Under the pieces are notes generated by a model. That model was not told the origin of the DNA and searched no databases. It saw nothing but the letters and a program-made list of their open reading frames with translations. The position numbers and the translations under genes were made by a program. A stretch of 64,000 nucleotides of DNA from DATJKD01 sp963728295 (GTDB lineage Bacteria; Pseudomonadota; Gammaproteobacteria; Steroidobacterales; Steroidobacteraceae), in NCBI GenBank assembly GCA_963728295.1, contig CAVSKB010000012.1:62001-126000 (forward strand). Reading direction: 5' to 3'. This document shows positions 19,319-27,591 of this stretch, one piece after another (the first letter of the stretch is position 1; every line of letters starts with the position of its first letter).

Positions 19319-20119
19319 TGATGTAGACAGGTTGACGAAGGTCCTTGATCCTTGAATGCGGCGATCGTCTTGAGATCGGTCACGTCAAGCAACCCGCGCA
19401 CGCGCACGGGGTCGCCCACGACCATCACTCTCGCTTGCTGAGGGGCGCCAGTGAAAAAGACGCGCACGCCATGCGTCGGATTGCCCTTATCGTCGTAAGC
19501 GGTGAGGAGCGCCATCCCCGCGGCGGTGCGGTAGGGCTTGCCCGACCTGGGCTCGCTCGTCGGCGCCTCAAACCAGAGCGAGAAGGTCGCTTCGGTGTCG
19601 CGTGTTGCCTCGGCCTCGATGCTGGCCTCCTGTGCGCTGCCTTCCTCAATTCCCATGAGCGAGGCCTTCTGCTTCATGAGGGCCTCCATCCGATGGTTCA
19701 GAGCCTCGATTTCGGCGAACTTCTGCGCTGCGGCGGCCGCCTGCGTCTTCGTGATCAGGGCGTTGATCTTCACGTCGATCGCTTCGATCGCGGCCTGATT
19801 GGCCGCCGCGCTGGCTTGTTGATTCTCCATTTGTGTGGTGTAGGCCTGCACGGCCTTGTCCTCGCGCTCCTGTGGGCCTCGTTCGAGATGGAAGGCACGG
19901 TCGAAGTGCCGTCGGACAGGCGGGTTGCCGTACTCCCTGCAGAGCTTCGGCATGGCGCCAGTTGCGGGGTGATCGGTCCACTTCCAGCCGTCGGGCGCCT
20001 TCGGAGCCGCTCGGAGAAAAAGCGCGTACGCGTCGGCATAGGATTTTTTCTCGCGGATTCAAGACTGAGAGCAGCAGGGTGAGCGTGAAGGCGACCGACG
20101 AAGGTTGTGCCTCGTACAT
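19141..20119 (-). pseudogene. Hypothetical coiled-coil protein, frame-broken
   Basis: From ATG 20119 the frame shifts once in an A-run near 20043. Removing one A gives a continuous EKSYADAYALFLRAAPKAPDG, so the break looks technical. Residues about 75-130 form a strong coiled coil (INALITKTQAAAAAQKFAEI, then ALNHRMEALMKQK). A beta-rich domain follows (TFSLWFEAPTSEP, VRVFFTGAPQQARVMVVGDP). The frame then runs under the 3' end of the convergent oxidoreductase gene to a stop at 19141; the last sensible residues end near 19340, so the true end is uncertain. No family was recognised. Confidence 0.45.
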
Positions 20120-20188
20120 GGTTCGGACGTGCTCTATTGAACCGCAAGACTCTGATGCTGCAAGCGACGAGGACTATCATGCACCATC

Positions 20189-20208
20189 GCATCCGATGAG
20201 TTGGATGC
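20189..20208. promoter_or_regulatory. Inverted repeat in a divergent promoter region
   Basis: GCATCC and GGATGC form six-base arms around an eight-base spacer, midway between the coiled-coil gene and the alpha/beta hydrolase gene. TATCAT at about 20175 could be a -10 element. This is a plausible operator; no regulator gene is adjacent. Confidence 0.3.
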
Positions 20209-20239
20209 ATGAATTGATTCTTTAGCGGCGGAGGTCGAC

Positions 20240-20965
20240 ATGAGTACGTTCGTGCTCGTCCACGGTGCGTGGCACGGCGCCTGGTGCTGGTACAAGGTGG
20301 TACCGCGGCTGACACAGGCCGGGCACCGGGTGTTGGCGCCAGACCTGCCGAGTCTCGGTCGTGACCGGACGCCGGTCGCTGAGATCTCGCTCGACCGTTG
20401 GGCAGATAGCATCTGCAGGGTGGTCGAAGCTGCGGTAGAGCCCGTCATCCTCGTGGGACACAGCCGCGGCGGCATCGTCATCAGCGCGGTGGCCGAGCGG
20501 CTGCCGAAGCGAATCGGAATGCTGGTCTACCTGACGGCGTTCCTGCTGCGTGACGGCGAAACGCTGCTCGAGGTTGCTCGGACCGCGGATTCGTCGCTGG
20601 TGGTGCCGAATATCGTCGTGGCCGACGACCAGGTATCGATGACGGTCCCGGGCGATGCGGTCCAGGCGGCGTTCTACGGCGAGTGTTCGCCGGAAGATGT
20701 CGTCCTGGCCAGCATGCTGCTGGCGCCGGAGGCGATAGCTCCGAATTCGACACCGCTCCGTGTCACGGACTCCCGGTTCGGCACCGTGCCGCGGGTATAC
20801 ATCGAGTGCCTTCGTGACAAGGCGATTCCCGTCGCATTGCAGAGGCGGATGGCGCACAACTCGCCGTGCGAGATCGTCGCGTCACTCGATAGTGATCATT
20901 CGCCGTTCTTGTCGACGCCCGGCCCCCTGGTCGATCACTTGCTCGCGCTTCGCGTCAGTCGCTGA
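20240..20965 (+). CDS. Alpha/beta hydrolase (EstC/pyrethroid-hydrolase-like)
   Basis: The 241-residue enzyme has the oxyanion-hole segment LVHGAWHGAWCW, the nucleophile elbow GHSRGG (Ser75) and a C-terminal His in SDHSPF (His220), with Asp193 a candidate third member of the triad. It belongs to the plant methylesterase/EstC-like group, which hydrolyses small esters. GGAGG at about 20228 supports ATG 20240. Its 3' end overlaps the convergent fatty-acid hydroxylase gene by 11 bases. Confidence 0.88.
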   Translation: MSTFVLVHGAWHGAWCWYKVVPRLTQAGHRVLAPDLPSLGRDRTPVAEISLDRWADSICRVVEAAVEPVILVGHSRGGIVISAVAERLPKRIGMLVYLTAFLLRDGETLLEVARTADSSLVVPNIVVADDQVSMTVPGDAVQAAFYGECSPEDVVLASMLLAPEAIAPNSTPLRVTDSRFGTVPRVYIECLRDKAIPVALQRRMAHNSPCEIVASLDSDHSPFLSTPGPLVDHLLALRVSR

Positions 20966-21770
20966 CTGGCTCGCCGGCGGGAGCGGTCCTGAAATTGCGG
21001 CCGTGGAGTGTTTCAACCAGCGGCAAGGAGTACACGGAGAGCACGGAGCCCGGCGGCACCGTGCCCGAAAGGCCGTACTGACGCACCTCGCGCACGGGCG
21101 CGTGCGTTCCGAACAGACGATCCCACAGGATCAGGATGCCGCCGAGATTGACTGCACCTCGTGACGATTCCACGTCGTGATGGATGCGGTGATTGGCCGG
21201 CGTGTTGAACACACCGTCGAGCACTCCCAGGGGACCGATCATCTCGGTGTGCACCCACGCCTGGTAATGGATGCTCAGCACCTGCAGCCCGACTACGAGC
21301 AGCGGTGGAATGCCAAGCACAATGCACGGCAGGTAGAAAGCGGGGGCAATGAGCTGGTTGACGAAAGAAACCCGATACGCAGTGGCAACGGTATAGCCTG
21401 ACGAGCTGTGATGAACGGCGTGATAAGCCGCCCACAGCAGCGAAAAGCGGTGAGCGCAGCGATGCTCCCAGTAGTAGCAGAAATCACCGACCACCACCGC
21501 GAGCAGCAGCGTGGCCGCATTCATCGGCATGCGCCAGGGAACGAGCTCGCTCGCACCGGCATAAATCGTCACCCACCAGCCTCCGGCGACCACGGATACG
21601 ACAACGTTCGGCGGCAGGGTGCTGAGACTCATGGCCATCTCGCGCAGAGCTGATCGTGTCAACCGCCCGCGGCTCTTCATCCAGAAAAGCTCTTCGACGG
21701 CGAGCACGATTCCGGCGGCCATGCTGAGCCCGATGGCGGCGCTCAGGATCACGCGCCAATCGGTCATCAT
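20955..21770 (-). CDS. Sterol desaturase/fatty acid hydroxylase family membrane protein
   Basis: The 271-residue integral membrane di-iron enzyme has the family's histidine clusters: HRCAH (103-107), HAVHH (117-121) and HRIHHD (194-199), with extra His at 168 and 174, between about four membrane helices. Such enzymes hydroxylate or desaturate alkyl chains of lipids or sterols. ATG 21770 overlaps the radical SAM stop as ATGA, so it is the last gene of the six-gene lipid operon and probably acts on the same lipid product. Confidence 0.9.
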   Translation of the reverse strand: MMTDWRVILSAAIGLSMAAGIVLAVEELFWMKSRGRLTRSALREMAMSLSTLPPNVVVSVVAGGWWVTIYAGASELVPWRMPMNAATLLLAVVVGDFCYYWEHRCAHRFSLLWAAYHAVHHSSSGYTVATAYRVSFVNQLIAPAFYLPCIVLGIPPLLVVGLQVLSIHYQAWVHTEMIGPLGVLDGVFNTPANHRIHHDVESSRGAVNLGGILILWDRLFGTHAPVREVRQYGLSGTVPPGSVLSVYSLPLVETLHGRNFRTAPAGEPVSD

Positions 21771-23336
21771 GCGACGAACTCACCCTGTGCCACCTCGGCT
21801 GGCGCCACGGGGACCGCCAGCCGTGGCTGGTGCGCCCAGGAATCCTGCGCACGATGTCGCGCGTTGTATTCGCAGAACGACTCGAGCCGCCCGTGCGTAT
21901 CCAGCACGTGATGGCAACAGGCCGACACGCGATCCTGGTCGTAGGTGAAGCGATCCATGAACGGCTTGATCACGATGCCGAAAACATCACGTGGCCTGAC
22001 CAGCTTTCGGCCGGCGCTGCGCAGCGAGACTCCGCAGCCAGCTCGTTCGTCGAGTGCCGATGATGCCGCGCATCTGCTGCGTGTCGAGCACGGTCTTGTA
22101 GGCGACATCGTTCATCACGGCATCGACATCGATGTGGCGCGCTATGTTGGCGAAGAGCCCGAAGCGCCGGGCAAACAGTGTGACCCACCCGCAGTTGGGA
22201 TGACTGCAGGGAATCGGCAGAAAATCGTCGTCGCGGGTGCGACCCTCGAGTCCCAGCACGACACCCTTGATCACGTCCGACAGCGTGATGCGGTCGAGAG
22301 GATCCGGTTCGAGCTGGTATCGTCCCGAAAAGAACGCAGGCAACATGGCTACGAGACGCACGTTCCTGTGGCGCACGCCCTGGCCCACTACCCAGGCGAT
22401 CTCGCGCTCGCTGACTCCGCGTACCAACGTCATGGTGAGCTGCATCGGAATGTCGAGCCGGTCGAGCCGCTGCAACAGCCGCGTGCGGATGCGCTCCGGG
22501 TTCGCCTGCCGAAGCGCCTTGTTGGTGGACGCGGCGTGCCCGTCGAACTGGAGCAGCACAAGGACTTTGTCGCGGAACGGCAGCAGCCGCTCGGCAGCAC
22601 CCGGCTTTTCGAGTTCGATGCCATTGGTTGCAATGTAGACCTTCGATATGCGCGGCTCGGCATGCAAGTGAGCCAGCATGTCCCAGAACTGTGGGTGAAT
22701 CGTCGGCTCGCCACCGATGAGCTGCACCGAATCGAGCGAGCCCTTCTGTGCGAGCAGATCACCGATGTGCTTGCGAAAGGCCTCCAGTGAAAGCACGCGA
22801 TCACCCTTGGAATCGGCGTAGCACACGCGGCACGCAAGGTTGCACGCGTCGGTCACTTCCAGGAGCACCGTGCAGGTCTTATTGGATCGTTGATCGCTCG
22901 AGTCGTGCATCCAGTCTCCAGTCGGGACGGTCCCGCAGGAGGTCCCGGGCGCGCAGCAGCCGCTGCCAGTGAAGGCCGGCGTCTCGACCACGGCCTGCTC
23001 CGCGTAGCGCCGTCCCCATTGGTCCTTGTTCGACAGCCGGTAGTAGCGAGCATCGTTTTCGAGCAATGCACGGCTGAGACCATGCGTGGCGCATTCCTTG
23101 TTGATAAACACCTTGCCGCCATCGACATACACGGCGGCTTGCACGTGCGCGAGGCACTGCGGGCACAAGCTGAGCGTCGTCTTCAGCAAGCTCGCACCGC
23201 CTGGCAGCTGGAAGCGTTCCGAGGCACTGGCCTGGTCAAGTGCCCGCAATGGCTGGCTCACCTCGCGCAGCCGGTCCTCGAAAGACGGCCGCCGCGCAGA
23301 CTCGACGCGCACCTCGATTGGAATGGCTTTACGCAC
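21767..23336 (-). pseudogene. Radical SAM protein related to tetraether lipid synthase (Tes-like), one frame break
   Basis: The radical SAM cluster motif is CNLACRVC (Cys165, 169, 172) with QLIGGEP downstream. The N-terminal zinc-ribbon-like part (SLCPQC at 56-61, KECATHG at 80-86), the LLQFDG strand and the late PCSHPNCGW motif are those of the Tes family, which joins lipid tails by C-C bonds in archaea and has bacterial homologues. An insert with Cys127, 128 and 134 is unusual. A frame change near 22016 is cured by removing one C, giving LAAQAGRKLVRPRDVF and a protein of about 522 residues. GTG 23336 overlaps the ferritin-like stop by eight bases. Function in this bacterium is inferred. Confidence 0.82.
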
Positions 23337-24057
23337 AGGTCAGCGCTCCTCTCAAAATCGACGTGCAACCTCGATAAAACGCACCACGCATCCTTGGGAA
23401 CCGGCTCGCCTGCTCGCGCAGCAGCCGGCCCAGTTGTCGCGCGGAAAAATCCAGATTTGCACGCCGCTCAGCGCCGGCGTGCAATGACAGTACGCTTGCG
23501 GCTTCCCCGGCCGGCAACAGGTGCCGAACGACATCTCGTGTGTAGCTTACGTGTCGCAACTCGTCTCGGAGTACTGCGGCCACTGCTTTTTCCGGATAGG
23601 AACACACGGCGTGCGCACATGCCTCCACGTGATACTCCAGTGAACGTGCGATGCGCTTCTCCAGAAAATGCAGGTGCCCGAAGAAATGTGCCAGCTTCAG
23701 CCCGCGTGCGTCGGCATCATCCGACGCGACGATCGCGAAAGACGCCGTCGTGTGGCTGCGGATGACTTCGTTGTAGACATCGGGCAGCGGCAATTCGAGC
23801 ACCGGCTGCTCGAGCTTCTGAATCGCCTTGGTATAGAGCGCGATATGACGGTCTTCCTCCGCCATGTGCCGGCGCATCAGTTCTTCGATCTCCGCATCGG
23901 TTGCCGCGGCAAGCGGGAAGTAGTCGTCCACGCGATGCGGATAGCGTTCGCCGTTGAGGTACAGGTTGAGGACGAGACCGTGCAGCACCGGGTCGGCGAC
24001 GATGTCCCGATGCAACCGCCGCTTGACGGTGTTGACTACCCCATGAGGAGAAAGCAC
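23329..24057 (-). CDS. Ferritin-like di-iron protein
   Basis: The helical protein (242 residues from GTG 24057) carries two ExxH motifs, EDRH (68-71) and ELRH (166-169), with further Glu at 37, 133 and 141. This is the usual four-helix-bundle di-iron ligand set. No membrane segment is seen. Members include oxygenases, oxidases and desaturase-like enzymes; this one is not assigned to a named family. The start is not certain because the frame is open further upstream, but earlier sequence reads as the other frame of the membrane-peptide gene. It overlaps that gene and the radical SAM gene, so it is inside the lipid operon. Confidence 0.65.
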   Translation of the reverse strand: MLSPHGVVNTVKRRLHRDIVADPVLHGLVLNLYLNGERYPHRVDDYFPLAAATDAEIEELMRRHMAEEDRHIALYTKAIQKLEQPVLELPLPDVYNEVIRSHTTASFAIVASDDADARGLKLAHFFGHLHFLEKRIARSLEYHVEACAHAVCSYPEKAVAAVLRDELRHVSYTRDVVRHLLPAGEAASVLSLHAGAERRANLDFSARQLGRLLREQASRFPRMRGAFYRGCTSILRGALTCA

Positions 24058-24149
24058 GCGCCCAGCACCAGCCCGGCGAATACGAAGAGCCCGAGAGCCA
24101 CGATCGCCAGGACACGGAGGATCTTGACGATCACGTCGCCTGCGCTCAT
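24036..24149 (-). CDS. 37-residue single-helix membrane peptide
   Basis: ATG 24149 overlaps the Lgt-like stop as ATGA and the frame closes at a TAG (24036-24038). The product is a short amphipathic start (MSAGDVIVKILR) followed by one long hydrophobic helix of about 24 residues with Gly and one Cys (GLFVFAGLVLGACFLLMG). The overlap and clean membrane-helix composition support it being a real small protein, possibly a subunit or anchor for the neighbouring enzymes. No homologue family is recognised. Confidence 0.55.
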   Translation of the reverse strand: MSAGDVIVKILRVLAIVALGLFVFAGLVLGACFLLMG

Positions 24150-24901
24150 GTGCCACCTCTCGCTGCCATCTTCCACCTCTCCCATTCCACGGGTTGCCGC
24201 ACCGTCCGCGCGATGAGCGCCGCGCCGCCCGCCACGATCATCGCCAGGCTCATGATCTGGTAGGCAGACAGGTCACCGTAGGCCTTTGGTGTCTCGCGCA
24301 GATACTCGGTGAAGAACCTGAATACGCCGTAGCTCGCGAGATAGAACGCGAACAGCCGGCCGAAAAGCAGGTGCCGGCGCCACAGGGCGATGAGCAGGAA
24401 TCCCATCGCCCAGTGAAACACCATCTCGTAGAGCGGAGCGGGGTGGCGCGGTATGCCATCGGAGTAGGTGATGGCCCATGGACCGTCGTACGGCAGCCCA
24501 CGGCAGCAGCCCACGATGAGACACCCGATGCGCCCCAGTCCGATCGAAAAGGGCAGGACGATCGCGAAGCGATCGTTCGGGGGAATGTCGTAGTGAAGGA
24601 GTGGCTTTGCCGCCTCGACGCCGAGAAAACCGAACAACAGTGCGCCTGCGATCGATCGACCGGATTCGAGCAGCGACGCCCACCCGTGGAATTCGTGCAG
24701 CGGCCAGAGCGCATCGCCCAGCACCACGGCGAGCTTCGCGCCGAGCACCGCGCATACCGCCGTGATGGCTTGCATCATGTAGTAGCGTCGTTTGTCGAGC
24801 GGGTCCGCGAAATCCTTCGTGACGGGAAACGCGAGAACGAGCGCCATGCCGAGGATCACCATCGTGGCGTAGGCGAAGTGCAGATCGAAGGCCGCGTTCA
24901 A
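24146..24901 (-). CDS. Lgt-like (prolipoprotein diacylglyceryl transferase family) membrane protein
   Basis: The 251-residue multi-helix protein has three Lgt blocks: GLGRIGCLIVGCCRG (121-135), RHPAPLYE (152-159) and YGVFRFFTEYLRE (191-203). The Arg of GRIG and the Arg/Glu pair of the last block match residues important in E. coli Lgt. The block normally reading HGG (His103 in E. coli) is here SIAGALLFG (about 83-91), without His, so a changed reaction or lipid donor is likely. The start is TTG 24901, overlapping the upstream stop as TTGA. In this operon it probably handles a glycerolipid substrate rather than general lipoproteins. Confidence 0.8.
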   Translation of the reverse strand: MNAAFDLHFAYATMVILGMALVLAFPVTKDFADPLDKRRYYMMQAITAVCAVLGAKLAVVLGDALWPLHEFHGWASLLESGRSIAGALLFGFLGVEAAKPLLHYDIPPNDRFAIVLPFSIGLGRIGCLIVGCCRGLPYDGPWAITYSDGIPRHPAPLYEMVFHWAMGFLLIALWRRHLLFGRLFAFYLASYGVFRFFTEYLRETPKAYGDLSAYQIMSLAMIVAGGAALIARTVRQPVEWERWKMAARGGT

Positions 24902-25233
24902 GTCCGCAGCCAGATTGCGATAAAGACAATCAACGAAGCATACGCGGCAAAGTGCACCCGCCGTTCGCTGCGCGCGATGCGTCGGTGGAATCCGAGCTCA
25001 TCGAACGCGATCAGCACGATGAAGACGGTGAGACTTGCCACCGCGAGTGAGCGGCGGTCCCAGAATGCGCCGGCGAGAAACGCGAGCAGCGCTATGGCCG
25101 ATAGGTAATGAGTGATGCGCTCGATCGCGGGGACTTTGCGCGCGCGCTCGTGCATCCACGCATCGACGACGACGAGGCTGAGGTACGGTATCACTCCCAG
25201 CCCGAGCCAGATGACGCGCGCAGAGGCTGTCAT
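24898..25233 (-). CDS. Small 4-helix membrane protein
   Basis: The 111-residue product has four predicted membrane helices and short charged loops (DAWMHERARKVPAIERITHY, then DELGFHRRIARSERRVHF). The conserved-looking His/Glu/Arg residues at the helix ends could hold a cofactor or a lipid head group, but no family was recognised. It is the first gene of the lipid operon; a 90-base gap separates it from the upstream transporter gene. ATG 25233 is preferred to an open extension back to 25275. Confidence 0.65.
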   Translation of the reverse strand: MTASARVIWLGLGVIPYLSLVVVDAWMHERARKVPAIERITHYLSAIALLAFLAGAFWDRRSLAVASLTVFIVLIAFDELGFHRRIARSERRVHFAAYASLIVFIAIWLRT

Positions 25234-25322
25234 GGCGCTGTCGCTGCTTCCATCCCCGGGCCTCCCCACCCTCACGCCATGGCGCTTACTCTACTACGAT
25301 CCGTGCGGCAGCGAGATCATCG

Positions 25323-26612
25323 CTACTCGTCCAGGCGGCGCGCGTTCGTTTCCGGCATTCGCCACATGAGCGCCAGGCCGATGACACCGTAGAGCATGAT
25401 GTAGTAGGCCGGCGCCAGCGGCTCGCCGAGTGTATCGATCAGCCAGGCGGCCACGAGGGGCGCGGTACCGCCCGCCAGTGCGAGCGTAATGCTGTAGGCC
25501 AGGCTCATCGACGTCACGCGTGTCCGAAGCGGGAAGATCTCCACCAGCATCGCCCCCTGCAGGCCGAGCGCCATCCCCAGGGGCACCGCCATCAGCAGCT
25601 GACCGCCGACGAACGTAGCCGGCGAGCCGTACAGCATCGCGCGCAGTGCCACGTAGATGAGAGACATCGTGACCACCGTGAGCGCCATCATCAGGCGGCG
25701 CCGGCCGACGATGTCCGACAGCCAGCCGCCCAGCGGCTTTGCGAAGAGCACCACGAAGAGGCTGATCGTGTTGGCGAGGAGAAATACTTCCCCGCCCTCG
25801 CCGGTCATGTGCTTTCGCCGCTCGACGGCGTAGGTGAACGTCAGGTAGTACGCCGCATTGGTCATTGCGACGATCCCGAACGTCTGCACAATAGGTCGCC
25901 AGTCCGCGAGCAGCGATGGCAGCAGCGGCGGCCGGATCGCGGCAGCTTTCAAACCTTCGCTCGACTCGTGAATGCCGCGGCGCAGCAGCCACCCGACCAC
26001 GCACAGGCTGATGCTGGCAATGAACGGGATCCGCCAGCCCCACGCCGACGCTTGCTCAGCGCCGAGGGATGCGTTTACGAGCCAGGCCGACGCCGAACCG
26101 AGAATGAATCCCAGTGTCGTGCCTGCGGCGGTGGAGCTGCTGATGAGGCCACGCCATCGAGGCGATGCCTGCTCCGTCGTGTATACCATCGAGCCGGTAA
26201 ACTCTCCGCCGAGTGAGAAGCCCTGCACGACGCGGAGCGTCACCAGGAGGAGCGGAGCAGCGACCCCGATCTGCGCGTAGGTCGGCAGCAGCCCGATGAG
26301 CAGTGTCGCGCCGCCCATCAGCGCGATCGACAGTGTCAGGAGGGCGCGGCGCCCGATACGGTCCCCGACGGCGCCGAGCACGAGGCTACCGACGGGCCGA
26401 GCGCAGAAGCCAAGCGCGAACACCGCAAAGGCGAGGAGCTGCTGGGCCGTGGGACTTGATTGCGGGAAAAAATGGCGGCCGATGTCACTGGCAAAGTAGC
26501 CGTAGACGGCAAAGTCGAACCACTCGAGGACATTGCCGACCAGGCCGGCCATCGCGGTCCGCACCGCCGACTGTGGTGGAGCATCGAGCGCGGCGGCTCG
26601 GTCAGCAGTCAA
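25323..26612 (-). CDS. MFS transporter, metabolite:H+ symporter (MHS) family
   Basis: This 429-residue transporter has 12 helices. The N-terminal signature GNVLEWFDFAVYGYFA, the loop motif GDRIGRRALL and RVVQGFSLGGEFTGS are typical of ProP/KgtP/ShiA-like MHS symporters for organic acids or betaines. The start is TTG 26612, since no ATG or GTG precedes the first conserved residues. Substrate is not predictable. The gene is on the same strand as the lipid operon but may be a separate unit. Confidence 0.9.
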   Translation of the reverse strand: MTADRAAALDAPPQSAVRTAMAGLVGNVLEWFDFAVYGYFASDIGRHFFPQSSPTAQQLLAFAVFALGFCARPVGSLVLGAVGDRIGRRALLTLSIALMGGATLLIGLLPTYAQIGVAAPLLLVTLRVVQGFSLGGEFTGSMVYTTEQASPRWRGLISSSTAAGTTLGFILGSASAWLVNASLGAEQASAWGWRIPFIASISLCVVGWLLRRGIHESSEGLKAAAIRPPLLPSLLADWRPIVQTFGIVAMTNAAYYLTFTYAVERRKHMTGEGGEVFLLANTISLFVVLFAKPLGGWLSDIVGRRRLMMALTVVTMSLIYVALRAMLYGSPATFVGGQLLMAVPLGMALGLQGAMLVEIFPLRTRVTSMSLAYSITLALAGGTAPLVAAWLIDTLGEPLAPAYYIMLYGVIGLALMWRMPETNARRLDE

Positions 26613-26716
26613 GGCCGATCATCCAGGTCTCGCTTCTGCGCATGAGGCATTCTACTAGGCCGCCTTCGGCGCAGTTTGCCCGACGATGCTACATGCGTGC
26701 TACCCCGTGGACGTCC

Positions 26717-27013
26717 TCAGGCCGCGTTCGATCCCGACATCACATATAGAGCCGTGATCGCCGCGAACACGCCCACGACCCATACGTCCATGACGATCCG
26801 CAGCCAGCGCGGACCGAAGCGGACTTCCATGAAGTAGCGGACGATCAACCAGATCTTGGCGAAGGCAATCGCGAGCACGCCGACGATCGCGGCCGTGTGG
26901 CCTCGATTACTCGGGGGTGGGGCGTCAGCCCCCAGCCAAAGCGAGGCGGCACTCGCTGCCAGCAACACCAGCCAGACTGTCGTCGTACTCGAAACCGACC
27001 ACCCGGATCGCAT
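26717..27013 (-). CDS. Cytochrome c oxidase subunit IV-like small membrane protein
   Basis: The 98-residue protein has three helices and the motif FAKIWLIVRYFMEVR of the prokaryotic COX IV/NorF-like family, which assists assembly of heme-copper or nitric-oxide reductases. It follows the subunit III-like gene by three bases. No subunit I or II gene is in the window, so its partner must be elsewhere or it has another role. Confidence 0.78.
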   Translation of the reverse strand: MRSGWSVSSTTTVWLVLLAASAASLWLGADAPPPSNRGHTAAIVGVLAIAFAKIWLIVRYFMEVRFGPRWLRIVMDVWVVGVFAAITALYVMSGSNAA

Positions 27014-27016
27014 GGG

Positions 27017-27581
27017 TTATCGGACCAGGTACAGCAGTGTGAACAGCGCGACCCAGAGCAGGTCGACCATGTGCCAGTACAAACCGCCGCATTCCATGAG
27101 CTCGATGTCGCGCTGCGCGCTCCATTGCGACTTCGACTTCGCTCGCATCCATGCCAGCACGCCGAGGCCGATCAGGAGGTGCAGCAGGTGTATGCCCGTG
27201 AGAACGTAATAGAACATGAAGAATTCGTTGGTCGTCGCGACGATGCCGTCGCGCACCTTCTCGCCGTATTCGATCGACCTTGACCAGCACGAAGCCGATA
27301 CCCAGAAGTAGGCCCGCGCCGAACAGTCGGCGGGCGCGATCCGCCACGCGCCGCCGAAACGCCTCGATTCCCTCGACGACACACCAGGAGCTCGTGAGCA
27401 GCAGTACCACGTTGATCGCCCCATATAGACGATTGAGACGGTCCTGTGACTCGAGGTAGAGACCGACATCGAGCCCGCGGTAGTAGATGTAGACGCAGAA
27501 CAGCAGTGCGAATGCCGTGAGGTCTCCCAGGATGATGACCCAGAAGCCGGACTCGCCCGGAACCCTCGCCTCCCGTGACAA
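27017..27581 (-). pseudogene. Heme-copper oxidase subunit III/NorE-like protein, one frame break
   Basis: The sequence starts PGESGFWVIILGDLTAFALL and ends GLYWHMVDLLWVALFTLLYL, the first and last conserved blocks of CoxC/NorE proteins; five helices are expected. A frame change near 27283 is cured by removing one G, giving VLVKSIEYGEKVRDGI and about 187 residues, a NorE-like length. No ATG or GTG is available in frame, and TTG 27581, ten bases after the upstream stop, is the likely start. The product is probably a membrane subunit of a respiratory or monooxygenase-linked complex. Confidence 0.8.
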
Positions 27582-27591
27582 CGCGTCGGCC

